DNA from: Ciona savignyi
Taxonomy: Eukaryota; Chordata; Ascidiacea; Phlebobranchia; Cionidae
Direction: 5' to 3'
Assembly: GCA_000149265.1 (NCBI GenBank)
Contig: CH003232.1
Span: 378,846-442,845 of the forward strand
DNA: 64,000 nucleotides
The notes beneath the pieces are model-generated. The model ran no database searches. It saw only the letters and a list, made by a program, of their open reading frames with translations, and was not told the origin of the DNA. The translations under genes and the position numbers were made by a program. Of the stretch, positions 23,276 to 32,965 are shown in pieces; positions within the stretch are counted from its first letter, which is position 1; each line of letters begins with the position of its first letter.

Positions 23276-23349
23276 TAAATGACTTATTGGATTATAGAAG
23301 TGTCGTTTTGTCGTCTTTCTTAGTAAAATAACTTTGTAATATTTTCTTT

Positions 23350-23450
23350 GTAAAGTTGAACTCGTATGTATCAATCGCGTTAACCATTCGACCACAAATG
23401 CTGTATACGATAGCTTCGTTGTAGAGACCGTTTTTGTACATATAATTTTT
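23350..23450 (-). mobile_element. SINE family B fragment, reverse
   Basis: The reverse-complement head ATCGCGTTAACCATTCGACC is clear, while the rest is decayed. It may be two overlapping fragments. Confidence 0.5.
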
Positions 23451-23499
23451 TACTTGGTAGTTTTTGGGACGAAGACCCTTTGGGATGATTTGTGGTTCA

Positions 23500-24490
23500 C
23501 ATCAATACAAATGTAGTTGTTTTTTCTTATTAACGTCTTTAAAATGAAGTCTTATAAATGCATTCTTGTAATTCGAATTTGAATTTCTATATATATAACA
23601 TTCAAATGGATGGATATATTTCTGTTGTTTTCGGTATTAAGGTCTTTTACAGATATTCTGGTAATTCCAAATTTAAACATATTAATATATAAATATTTAA
23701 TTGAATGATACTATTGTAGTTATTTCGGTGCCGCTAACATTGCAAAAGTTAATGCTGCTTTGAATAGTTCGATTTTTCGGTTATAAGCATCATAGTCTAA
23801 ATTTAAATCGAATGCCATATAACCTTAAAATGGCAAAATTACGTTAATCTTCGTTTACCTATATACACGAAATACGTTTGAGCGGTTTTATGGTATAAGC
23901 AGACTTCGCTTTAACATTTAGGATACAATCGCTAATCTTAAATCGTTTAAGATCCTAGGGGCTGTTGTAGAGTAAATATGGTTTTGTAATTTTGTATTTT
24001 TGTACCATCCACTAGATATTATTAGGAAGATAAATTGTAAAATAATTCCTCTCGTGCCCACAACCACTTTATATTGTAGCTAATGAAATGTGACCATGAG
24101 ATACCAACAGGCTAAAACAATGTATAAAAGTGGCTTCCTTGTGTAAACACATTAGAGATAGTGTACTTGAAATATGCAACTAGTCGTCCAATAGGCCATA
24201 TCGAGAACACAACGACATGTTTTGATATACGTGCCCTTCAATGCGTTATTTTAAAAAAAAGCTATCCAATAAAAAATAATACTTTACAGAGTATTTCGTA
24301 TTCTACGCAGTCGTTTTTGTTGTATTTTTCATTGAAATTGTCTTCTTTTTATGATTATTTGTTGATGTGTTGACGGTGGTTTGGTCGATTGATTATAGCG
24401 AACGATTTATTAACAAAATGTCATCCAAACAGTAACTAACCTATTGCGGGTTCGAAACTTAATCCGGTCAAAAGATTGTTGTATATGGTC
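23500..24490 (+). other. Intronic AT-rich stretch
   Basis: Within intron 5. No repeat or open frame that can be supported. Confidence 0.45.
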
Positions 24491-24496
24491 TAAGTT

Positions 24497-24601
24497 AAGT
24501 GCCTTGATTAAGGATACATCCGACTAGCTAGCGACCAGTGTCGAACCTACAATCCTTCCGCTTTAAGGCGAGGCACTAAACCACCAGACTATCTGTCGGG
24601 G
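24497..24601 (-). mobile_element. SINE family A, reverse, head only
   Basis: Reverse complement of the family head and first body block: AAGTGCCTTG, CGACTAGCTAGCGACCAGTG, TCGAACCTACAATCC and CACTAAACCACCAGACTA. The 3' half is missing. Confidence 0.75.
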
Positions 24602-24667
24602 TGAAGAACGACTTACGCTTACCAAAACCAAAATTATATCTCCCCAGCACAATAGATCCGGTTAAAA

Positions 24668-24825
24668 GATTTTAGATACCATATATCTTCATATTTAAAT
24701 CTTCATAAATTTTCAGATGCCATATATCTTCATATTTAAATCTTCATACATTTTCAGATGCCATATATCTTCATATTTAAATCTTCACAAATTTTCAGAT
24801 GCCATATTTAAAATTTCAATCTCAG
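24668..24825 (+). repeat. Minisatellite of about 41 bp mimicking the exon 6 acceptor
   Basis: Copies of TTTCAGATGCCATATATC followed by TTCATATTTAAATCTTCA recur with about 41-bp spacing (starts near 24670, 24711, 24752 and 24794). The real acceptor and exon start read CTCAGATACCATATATCAA. So each unit carries a splice-acceptor-like AG followed by nearly the first 12 exon bases. See findings. Confidence 0.85.
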
Positions 24826-24966
24826 ATACCATATATCAACTCAGCAAGTTCTACGACAGCGTCCGATCAAGCAAGCAGCTTTCCATGGAGCACAAGCCTA
24901 TCAGTGGGGAGGTTACAGTGACATTGACTTGACTGTAGATGAAACTGGTTTGTGGGTTATCTACAG
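24826..24966 (+). CDS. MYOC: Myocilin-like exon 6: OLF calcium-site segment
   Basis: Phase 2 in and 2 out (donor CAG|GTGAGA). It reads (R)YHISTQQVLRQRPIKQAAF, HGAQAYQWGGYSDIDLTVDE and TGLWVIY. WGGYSDIDL.VDE.GLWV.Y is the most conserved OLF stretch. The second D of SDID aligns with human D380, a calcium ligand. The acceptor is embedded at the end of a minisatellite of copies of itself. Confidence 0.92.
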
Positions 24967-25039
24967 GTGAGAGACATTGTATAATCTAGATTATGTTAAA
25001 TCGAACTTGTTAATTGCGGACACACTTAGCAATTGTCCG

Positions 25040-25385
25040 TCCGTGAAACATTTCTAAAGTCCAAACCATACACATTTCCACAGGTTAGCCTGGCGGTTAA
25101 GTGAACCCAGCGGATTAATGGGTTCTAATAAATTGAAGGAACGTATCTATCATATACAACACACTGAAATAGCTACCTTAACCCGACAGTGAGCGCGAGG
25201 ATCTGACGATTGGCCGTGTGTTAACCCCCTTGCGTTTTCCCATTCACGGTATTAAACATGAATATCCCATCCTATCCTAAATCAACCTTGATAAGCAAAC
25301 CACCCATTCATCTGTGCCACATTTTCAAAGCCCCTACTATACACATTCCCGCATAATTTAATCTTGATAAGCAGTCATCGTGTAC
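25040..25385 (-). repeat. 76-bp satellite unit split by a SINE
   Basis: Left part: AACATTTCTAAAGTCCAAACC, ATACACATTTCCACA (to about 25085). Right part: AATCAACCTTGATAAGCAAA, CCACCCATTCATCTGTGCC and a second diverged unit to 25385. A family A SINE (25086-25281) lies exactly where the unit should continue, so the satellite was here first. Confidence 0.75.
25086..25281 (+). mobile_element. SINE family A, internally deleted, nested in satellite
   Basis: The head GTTAGCCTGGCGGTTAAGTG is fused directly to GAACCCAGCGGATTAATGG, skipping about 90 bp of the family consensus including box B. The 3' half is complete with CACGGTATTAAACATGAATA and a TATCC tail. Confidence 0.8.
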
Positions 25386-25389
25386 CTGA

Positions 25390-26640
25390 CTAATTCAAAG
25401 TCCCAAAACTTTAAATTATCTTTAAAATCTTCTTAATGCACAGAACATTTTAGTACAAAACATCAAAATTTCACAGTTTTATTTTGTTCCGATGATTTTT
25501 GGATAACGTACTCCGAATATTTCATATTGAATTTTGACGCTTTATCATACTTTAATCTAGCTGTCAAAACAACGTTTGATCTTCAGACATTTCAAGGTTC
25601 ATTTAAGTCGTGGGGACAGCCCGAATTTAGCAATTTAATTCCAATTATTCAAATTGTCGCCAATTCACTTCGAGTTGCCTGAAGCAACAATCGTCGAATT
25701 AGTCACCTCTATTAACGCGCCGGTGTTTACAAAAGCTACCTGTTTAAGCGCACGGCCTTAATAAGCGACCGTGTTAAAGGAATAAATCTATAAGCTTACT
25801 TACGAAAAAATAATTTTCAAAAATAAGATTATTCTTATATTGTTGGAATACCGTGGAGTTATTATTGTTTTAGGTTATAGTTACATATTGGATAATTTGA
25901 ATTGATTGGTCATGATTACGCCCTGAAAACCATCGTTATGTTAATGACATTAAATTACTTCAATAAATATATGTGTAAATTTATTATATTTACATTCTAA
26001 AGTTGATCCAAGATGTGATTAGATTTACACGATGAAATAAATCCATGGACTTCTTCGGCGTAAACTATGAAATAGATCGGCAAACGTCTCTGGTTTACCA
26101 CATAAAGTAACTCACCCTCGATACCTGGCAACTATAGGTGATTTATCTGGCACGACGTCGCAATTTTCAAAGCTCGTTGAATACGCAAATCACCTGAGTA
26201 AATACCATAACGCGTTTTACATCTCGAACATCTAGCTTCAATTTGAGGGGATTAACCTAGATTCTCCACTTAGGCAAGACACATTTACACCAGCCGTACC
26301 AAATATAGTATTGTTGTACACGAATTATCCGTTAAGATAGTGGCCTAATTGTGTACAAATTCGGTTTAAAGCGCTTTACCAGACGCTCGGGTATAAAAGA
26401 GGCATTGAAAGTGGTTGACTTACTTGTACAAACCACATACACACTTTGATGCTTCCTTAAACAATCATTCTTTACACATCAGCAAATAGTAATCACCTAT
26501 TTTATTGCTTCCTATCGGTTTATTACTGACTGTTTTATGGCCAAGTAGTCTTTTGGGATATTAAATCCTCGAATCAAACTGTGTGATATTGTTCTCGATG
26601 TAGTTTTGGCAAATCTAACCAGAGATAAAGTATTAAAATA
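25390..26640 (+). other. Intronic AT-rich stretch
   Basis: Within intron 6. No recognisable repeat or gene. Confidence 0.45.
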
Positions 26641-26935
26641 AACTCCCGATTAGATGGACGAGTGGTAGAGCGTCTAACTTTATGCCGAAAGGTCGTGTGA
26701 TCGGAACCAGCCGAAAACTTGGCCATTGACTTCTTGAATATAAGCCACTCAACGCACTTACTCAGAGGACAGTGGATTAATAAGCTAATTTTGGACGGTA
26801 GTAATATCTTGACGTATTTAACACGTGGAATCTTAGATTGCCTGACGGTGTGCAAACTGTAACTGATGAATACCATGATGAGGCCCATTTTAGTTTTTCC
26901 ATCACCATGGATAAACATCGATACCATATCCAAAC
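26641..26935 (+). mobile_element. Diverged tRNA-like SINE
   Basis: The head GATGGACGAGTGGTAGAGCG resembles a tRNA 5' half with box A. GTGTGATCGGAACC may be a decayed box B. Later blocks (ACGCACTTACTCAGAGGACAG, GGATTAATAAGC, ATGGATAAACATCGATACC) echo family A body and tail. Probably an old family A relative with a different head. Ends about 75 bp before exon 7. Confidence 0.55.
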
Positions 26936-27010
26936 CATTTGTGGCAGCGTATTTTGGAGTATAATAATACAATACATTTTCAGTGTTTTACTATATCTTC
27001 TATATTGCAG

Positions 27011-27101
27011 TTTAACCAAGGGCAGAGGAAACATTGTGGTTTCGAAAATAAACCCAATAACACTTCGACCTATACGACCAATAATTAAAACACCTATTCC
27101 A
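27011..27101 (+). CDS. MYOC: Myocilin-like exon 7: OLF segment
   Basis: Acceptor TATATTGCAG, donor CCA|GTGAGT, phase 2 in and 0 out. It reads (S)LTKGRGNIVVSKINPITL and RPIRPIIKTPIP. Human counterpart: [23 protein letters not shown].SK(I/L).P is typical of the OLF propeller. Confidence 0.88.
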
Positions 27102-27467
27102 GTGAGTTTCCATTTGTATGTTTTATGCTGAATTTTTAACTTTTTTATGTTTGGAAAATCTTAATATTGCGCTTGATTTTTTTGTATTTGTACTTTATTT
27201 AAATGTGGTTGTCAAACTGTGGTTTATAGGTGTGTGTAAGTCCCTGTTCGTCCTTTTGTATTATTGTTAGTGCATCGGTGAGCCAGACGAAACGCTGGAT
27301 TATTTGGTTAAATAAAACTATACCGAGGTTTCAAATGCCAGTTCGTATTCAAACAAGTCATTAATTCTGGTAATTAAAATACAATATATTTTCTATTTAT
27401 CCAAACATTCTCTGTTTATCTAACGGTATTTTTTTGTTCATCTTCATACCTTATGAACAGAAATGAG

Positions 27468-27664
27468 AGCGAAATTAAATCCTCAACCCGTTTACCAAAA
27501 AATTGCTCTGTCCAGAAACGTGGAGTCGCAAACGCCTTTATAATTTGTCAAGTGCTCTACACTGTCAATTCGTTCTCCGACGCGAACGCTTATATCAACT
27601 TCAGCTACAATTTGAATACGAGAACGCGACAGAAACTGAAGATACCGTTCATCAACCTATACAG
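27468..27664 (+). CDS. MYOC: Myocilin-like exon 8: OLF segment with disulfide Cys
   Basis: Reads SEIKSSTRLPKNCSVQKRG, VANAFIICQVLYTVNSFSD and ANAYINFSYNLNTRTRQKLK, IPFINLY. VANAFIIC.(V/T)LYTV is nearly identical to myocilin. N and A of VANAF align with calcium ligands N428 and A429, and the Cys with C433. The start was chosen at AG 27466-27467 because it keeps phase 0 with exon 7; the stronger CAG at 27460 would break the frame. The insert before QKRGVANAF (about 12 residues, with an extra Cys) has no counterpart in human myocilin. Donor CAG|GTAAGT. Confidence 0.85.
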
Positions 27665-27839
27665 GTAAGTTGTTAAGAAAACTGAGTGAACAAACAATAC
27701 AAGTACGTAAGTGAGTATACCCATACAAGTAAGTCGAGAAGAAAAGTAAGTAGAAAACTACAATTTGATCAGTCGATTGGAGCGTCTATTGCCAGCCGAA
27801 AATTGTTAAATCGAAACCAATCGTTGCCTCAGTCGGTTT

Positions 27840-28161
27840 TATACTAATGCAAGGAACTTTGCGTCCCCTAAAACCACTATATTAATGGGTTTAAGTAAAT
27901 CGGTGAACCATTCTGCCAAACGTACATTTCGTAACATAAACTCGATTCGAACACATAATGGGCTCGTCACTAGGACCGATTTTTTTGTATAAGAGTCGGT
28001 ATATGTATCGGTCGCGCTAACCATTCTGCCAAACGTCCATTCCGTAACATAAGCTTTTTTACTGGGTCTAGTTTCGAACCCAGAACGGGTTCGTTGCTAA
28101 GACCGTTTTTTTTGTATAGTAGTCGGTACATGTATCGGTCGCGTTAACCATTCGGCCACCC
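27840..28161 (-). mobile_element. Cluster of three SINE family B copies, reverse
   Basis: Three successive reverse copies (about 27840-27935, 27936-28045 and 28046-28161) each end in a variant of CGCGTTAACCATTCGGCCAC. The last has CTAGTTTCGAACCCAGAACG (box B complement) and AAGACCGTTTTTTTTG. The cluster stops 23 bp before exon 9. Confidence 0.8.
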
Positions 28162-28184
28162 GAACTTACTAAACTCGTTTCCAG

Positions 28185-28335
28185 GCAAAACGTAATGATC
28201 GACTACAACCCCCTCAACCGGCACATCTACTCGTGGGATAACGGCTACCAGGTGGCGTACAAGAGCAAAGTTGACGACAGCTTCGGTCAGCTGGTCGGGC
28301 GCAGAATTTTGCCTTGGAATTCGACACATTCGTAG
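28185..28335 (+). CDS. MYOC: Myocilin-like exon 9: end of OLF domain and stop
   Basis: Acceptor CTCGTTTCCAG; phase 2 in. It reads (R)QNVMIDYNPLNRHIYSWD, NGYQVAYKSKVDDSFGQLVG, RRILPWNSTHS, stop TAG at 28333. MIDYNPL...(Y/F)(S/A)WDN matches human SSMIDYNPLEKKLFAWDN. I and D of MIDY align with calcium ligands I477 and D478. After the propeller closes, about 20 extra residues follow that vertebrate myocilin lacks; human myocilin ends in an SKM motif that is absent here. No canonical AATAAA was found close downstream. Confidence 0.92.
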
Positions 28336-28712
28336 CCGAAGTTTTGACCCGGGGAAAATTTTTACCAATGATGTTACCGTCGAGAGAAAGGTTGCAGTGA
28401 AGACGTAACGATTATGGAATATTCTGAGACGGCGTCCTTGCGGAGTTATACGTTTTTTATTTGTTCCTTTATTGCACGTTTAGTAACTAATCTAAACCTC
28501 TCGGTCGCGCTTTTAGAACTCTAAATCCATGGTAACAGGCACATATTGTAGCCCACTTTTATGTGGCGCCTTTATGCAGGTTTATTACAGGTATCCATAC
28601 ACCTTATAAATTGTTTAAGTTAATTTTATTTTGTGTATCTATTCATTTCGAATGCCATTTTTTTAAAACGTAATATTTGATTTTTAATATCGAAATACCA
28701 AACACTAAAGCC

Positions 28713-29072
28713 GCATGGTTAGATGTTCGGGACCGGAAGGTTTCGGTTTCGAATACTACTACAGAGTGGATTGGTGCGTTGTTTGGAATCGGAAAGTTCT
28801 GGATTCCGTTCCCACCACAAAAGTTTAAAGTGCAGTGGTGAGAACCTGAAGGTTCTGAGTTCGAATTCACCACGAAAATGGAATAGTATAGTGATTGGAA
28901 CCGAAATATTCTGTGTTCGAATCCCACTACAAAAATGTTCCTCCTAGATTTGAATTTAACACTAAAATGATATAGCGCGTTGGCTGAACCATGGTGGTTG
29001 AAACCAGAAAGATTCTGTATTCGATTCCCGCCACAAAAATGGCATAGTACGGTGGTTGAAACCCGTTTGATG
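28713..29072 (+). repeat. Tandem array of mini-tRNA-like B-box units, about 56 bp
   Basis: About seven units. TTCGAAT-type cores lie at 28748, 28803 (variant), 28860, 28916 and 29020. Each good unit has GTGGTTG, GAACC, a short loop, GGTTCTG, TTCGAATCCCAC(C/T)AC and AAAAATGG. GAACC/GGTTC and GTGG/CCAC can pair, so a unit looks like the variable arm plus T-arm of a tRNA. Starts about 380 bp after the myocilin-like stop. Confidence 0.75.
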
Positions 29073-29687
29073 CACTTTTACGCTGTTTTCCTTTTCCAAT
29101 CTCTTTTTTACGCCTTTTCCCCTTATCCATCTAGTTATGCTAAATCGACATGCAGTTTTGTACCTTATTATAAGGGAAATCTGTCAACCTTTTAATTATT
29201 CCAATTTATACGACCGTGGTTACACGACTTACGGATTTAATTTTAAACTGTTAGTTTTCGTATAAAAAAGCATATTTGTAAGTATTTATGGTGGATTTTT
29301 TCCCCTTTTTTTGATTCACGATAGTTTGTTTTTATTATTGTAGCACTTTTAAGTTCCAATTTGATAATAATGTTACCCTACCTATACCTTAATTCAGCAT
29401 AAACATATACCCGTTATCGTTTTAACAACTGAGCAGTCAACGTTTCGTATTAAATTCTTGTGTACATGCTAATGCGTTTGGTTTGTAAAACCTATTTTAG
29501 TCATTTACTGTGCCACATATGAATCTGTGTCAAGGTCGATTTGTCCAAAAATATGATTGACAGGTGGCGAGCTTGTAAACGCAATTTGCGTATGAATATG
29601 TGGCGCGCCTATCTAGGTTGAATTGTGTAAAACATTGATAGGTGGCACGCCACCTTGATTAGCGTAAATTATATATGCATGTGGACA

Positions 29688-29902
29688 GTGCAACGCTAAA
29701 GGAAGGAAAAGCGGGAACGGGGGAGGGAAACTGCTCACCAAAGCTATCTGGAAATTAATTTTAACCTTTCCCTAAACACCTATCTCAACCCCAGAACTAA
29801 CCCTAACTCCAACCCCATGTTTTAAACTAACTCTAATGTCATAATCTTTATTTTAGTGTGCAGTTTCCCTCCTTCCCGCTTTCCCTCCTTTTAGTTTTCC
29901 CC
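29688..29902. mobile_element. MITE family C with 9-bp target duplication
   Basis: A 215-bp element flanked by ATGTGGACA (29679-29687 and 29903-29911). The left end GTGCAACGCTAAAGGAAGG is complementary to the family's other end, and the right end reads CCCGCTTTCCCTCCTTTTAG, TTTTCCCC. The interior reads AACCCCAGAACTAACCCTAA and CCAACCCCATG. Inserted in the opposite sense to the 15.3 kb copy. Confidence 0.8.
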
Positions 29903-30084
29903 ATGTGGACATGTGGTGGGCATATTTCGGGCTGAACTTTGAGGCGTGGCACAGATGAAAGGCTTTCTTGCCTTTTAATTGGTTCACCTATGTTGGTGGG
30001 TAAACTCTTCAGACAGACCACACGCTTATTAGCCCCAAACTTCAAGAATCTGAAGCCACGCAAAGGTTAAATTTTAAGATTTTT

Positions 30085-30258
30085 AGCACACCTTTCATGG
30101 GTATCGAATTTCCAGTAGCACNNNNNNNNNNNNNNNNNNNNNNNNNNNNNNNNNNNNNNNNNNNNNNNNNNNNNNNNNNNNNNNNNNNNNNNNNNNNNNN
30201 NNNNNNNNNNNNNNNNNNNNNCACACCTTTTCATGGGTATCGAATTCCAGTAGCACAC
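30085..30258. other. Assembly gap (100 N) with duplicated flanks
   Basis: Ns fill 30122-30221, exactly 100, the usual size for an unknown gap. The 37 bp before (CACACCTTTCATGGGTATCG...) and the 37 bp after are nearly the same sequence, differing by small T-run indels. This suggests overlapping contig ends that were not merged, two haplotypes, or a tandem repeat across the gap. Confidence 0.95.
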
Positions 30259-30685
30259 ACGGCAGACGGTTTTAGCTAATTTATGCAGTTTTAGATTATT
30301 ATTCAAGGGCCATATTAATGTGCATCAAAACACATACAAAACCAACTTAAAAAGGTTGGAAAGATTAAGTCACACATTTTACTGTCACACAGATTTAAAC
30401 AACATTGATTGAAAATAAGGTATTCCTGTTACACTTTTAGGCAGGGTTCTGGATAACCTGTAGTCAGCAGCTCTCACCGATATGTATAATATGCTTATAT
30501 TGATGTAAGCAGCATAAATACACAACTAAGCAAAAAGGCGGCAAAGACTAACGGTTTTGGCGGGAAAGATAAAGATAAAGGCGACAGGTAATTATTAATG
30601 GCCTTGTAAGAGTTGGTTACAAGACCATCATCAAGTAATCAACGCACGCACCAAAATCCTAGTAAATATGATTCTCTTTGTCATT

Positions 30686-30792
30686 TTTTTGCTGGGTTAA
30701 GTTTCGACCACACAATGAGCTTGACAGCAAAACCATATTTATATACAGAGCGGTTTATGAATCGGTCACGTTAACCATTCGGCCACACGATC
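30686..30792 (-). mobile_element. SINE family B copy, reverse
   Basis: GCTGGGTTAAGTTTCGACC, AATGAGCTTGAC, and the head complement GGTCACGTTAACCATTCGGC, CACACG. Confidence 0.75.
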
Positions 30793-32904
30793 GTTCATAA
30801 TCAATCATTTTGACCAAGGGCTGGGTCCAGACACACTTTCGCCGGTTGACGGACAGGTATTTCTTTCTCAACAGTCATGGTGTGAATATACACTTTTTAT
30901 AATAGAGTAACATTCTGTACGCCGATGACATTAGGTGCTGAAACAAATATATAATAAAAACACGAAGATTTAACATTATGTGTTGTAAAATTGCACTTGC
31001 TTTAACTTGGTGGTGTTCAGGTTTCAATTGGTGTTTGTACAGACGGGGAAGACCATTTTGCAGTCATAAAAATATTTGTTATTATTAAAAATGCCTACTT
31101 TGTTTAAATATAATTAAAATAAAGAAATGTGAATTTAGACGAGTGTAAGATAAACAATTTATTAATCAAAGAATGTTTTTGAACTATTCACGTCTTTTTT
31201 TCTAATGTCCCTCAAACTAAGACCTCGTTTATCGTCGAAAATATTTGATTGTGACGTCACAATAAAAACACAGGGGCGTTTGTTTGCTCCTGGTACGTCA
31301 TAGACCGTTCTCATGACAAAACAATAGACTGACAGCTGCGTGGTCGCTATACATTGCTGCAAAAGTTTGCTCGGGTTTAATATCACTTCGTTTCGGGTTA
31401 CAGCCGCAAGGTTAACAATGTAAGGTTAACGAATTCGTGTGAACTTAGAAAAATCAATAGAAACTCATTTTTCAAGCGTTGCTGACAGGTTATTTTCAAA
31501 ACCGTTTAGTGATGATTAACAAGTCATTTGTAAGGTAAACGCTCGATACAACTTTAGGCAATTTTAGATACCTGCATAACTGATCCACCAGTATAGTATA
31601 ATTCCCAGAGGAGCGTTTATATGTGGTAGTTCAGTTACGTACTTCGATGGGGTATAATAAGCAGTGTATAAAAACTAAGTATATTCAAACAAATGTTTCG
31701 AGTGAGATCGTCAAACAACTTGACTTGAGGCAGACTCGACATACGAATCGAGGAGAAAAGTTCAAAAAATGATTTAATTCGTGTCAGACGATTTAAATTC
31801 TTTGACATAAGGTTGACTTCGCGTGTCACGCGGTACAAAATATCAATTTGATATAATATAATATGATATTCATGTTTATCCCCTGTATAGCTTTTTCACG
31901 TGTAAACTGTAAAATGGATAAACTACTGTAAGTGCGTAAATACTTTTTATCGTGAGATGTAGGAGCAATAGAAACTAATACAGTTAGATAAGAGTTCTTT
32001 TTTAAGTATATATATTTTGTTGACGAAACATCTAAAAAAAGATAGAATGATTAGAAAGGTAAGTTACACATACTACAAGACACCACATGACAACAGTTGA
32101 GTTTTTAGAGCTGTAATATTACAGCCGCGTCTATTAATTAATATCACTTAAATTTTGAACTACTTCGAACCCATCGGAATAAGTCACCGTTTTTTCAAGT
32201 GCTCTAGTAAGTTAAAATATGACAGTAACGGTGTGTATAGAGTTTGCAATCCGTCTGACATAAAAGCCGTACTTTAAACTATCAATACTTAGTAGCTTGA
32301 AAAAAATGTTAAGATTTAGTATGTAGGAATCGTCCTTGTTTTATTATGTTGACAGGAAAAAACCGAAAAAGTCTAGTTAAACGGAGTTAATAAATTAGAA
32401 TGTTAAAAAATAATTAAAGCATGAAACAGGAAATCAAAATAGAAAACTCGTGTTTAGCCTTGAGATGCAAAAACAACAGTCGTTACACATACCATGTCAA
32501 TCATCGTCACAAGCTATGTGCCAAAGTGGAAAACCAAATTGCATTGAAGAAAAATGTAGTATTTTAGCATTATGGTGGGAAATGTGATGGATTCACAATG
32601 TGTTATCTAACTGATGGCGTCCTAGCCAAATTTCGAAGGTTAAACGGGTTTAATTGGACTGTAATGGCAGTTTTGATGGGTATAATTGCCTAAATGTGAC
32701 ATTGATTTAAGGTATAATGGTACAATATAGCATGTGAAAATCTGCCACCTTTTAATTTAGATTCTGCTTCTTTAGTGTAGGTTAGTTCACCTCGAAATGA
32801 GTAAGATAGGACATGGAAGCGTTACGCAGAAAGGCGGGTGCTGGTGCATTTATGGAGCTGGAGTTAAGTGGAATTGTGCATGGCTTAAGGAGTTCAAAGA
32901 CGTG

Positions 32905-32965
32905 TGGTGTGGCTATTAAAGTGGATTGTGGAGAAATAGTGTATGATAGGGACTTTGGAAATGTA
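32905..32965 (+). repeat. Single 76-bp satellite unit, diverged
   Basis: GGTGTGGCTATTAAAGTGGA, TTGTGGAGAAATAGTGTATG and ATAGGGACTTTGGAAATGTA follow the order of the 76-bp unit. Confidence 0.6.

Larger units (their letters stand above)
5997..28335 (+). other. MYOC: Gene span: secreted myocilin-like olfactomedin protein
   Basis: Nine exons were read by hand. Order in the protein: signal peptide (exon 1), CRYTFNV Cys motif plus coiled coil (exons 2-3), OLF domain (exons 4-9), stop at 28333-28335. The product would be roughly 570 residues against about 504 in human myocilin. Introns are phase-consistent from exon 2 onward; the exon 1 to exon 2 join is not resolved. In human MYOC the OLF domain is encoded by a single exon, whereas here it is split over six. 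The largest intron (10478-22158) is 11.7 kb and full of repeats. The family is extracellular and OLF is a calcium-binding beta-propeller; coiled coils drive oligomerisation. Noelin and gliomedin are the nearest alternatives, but the OLF sequence reads closest to myocilin from memory. Confidence 0.85.

Noticed and set aside
26574-27131. Overlapping frames on both strands near exon 7
   Set aside because: They arise from a SINE-like repeat and from the other frames of OLF exon 7; only the spliced OLF frame is supported.
28144-28368. Minus-strand frame of 74 codons
   Set aside because: Antisense to the last OLF exon.
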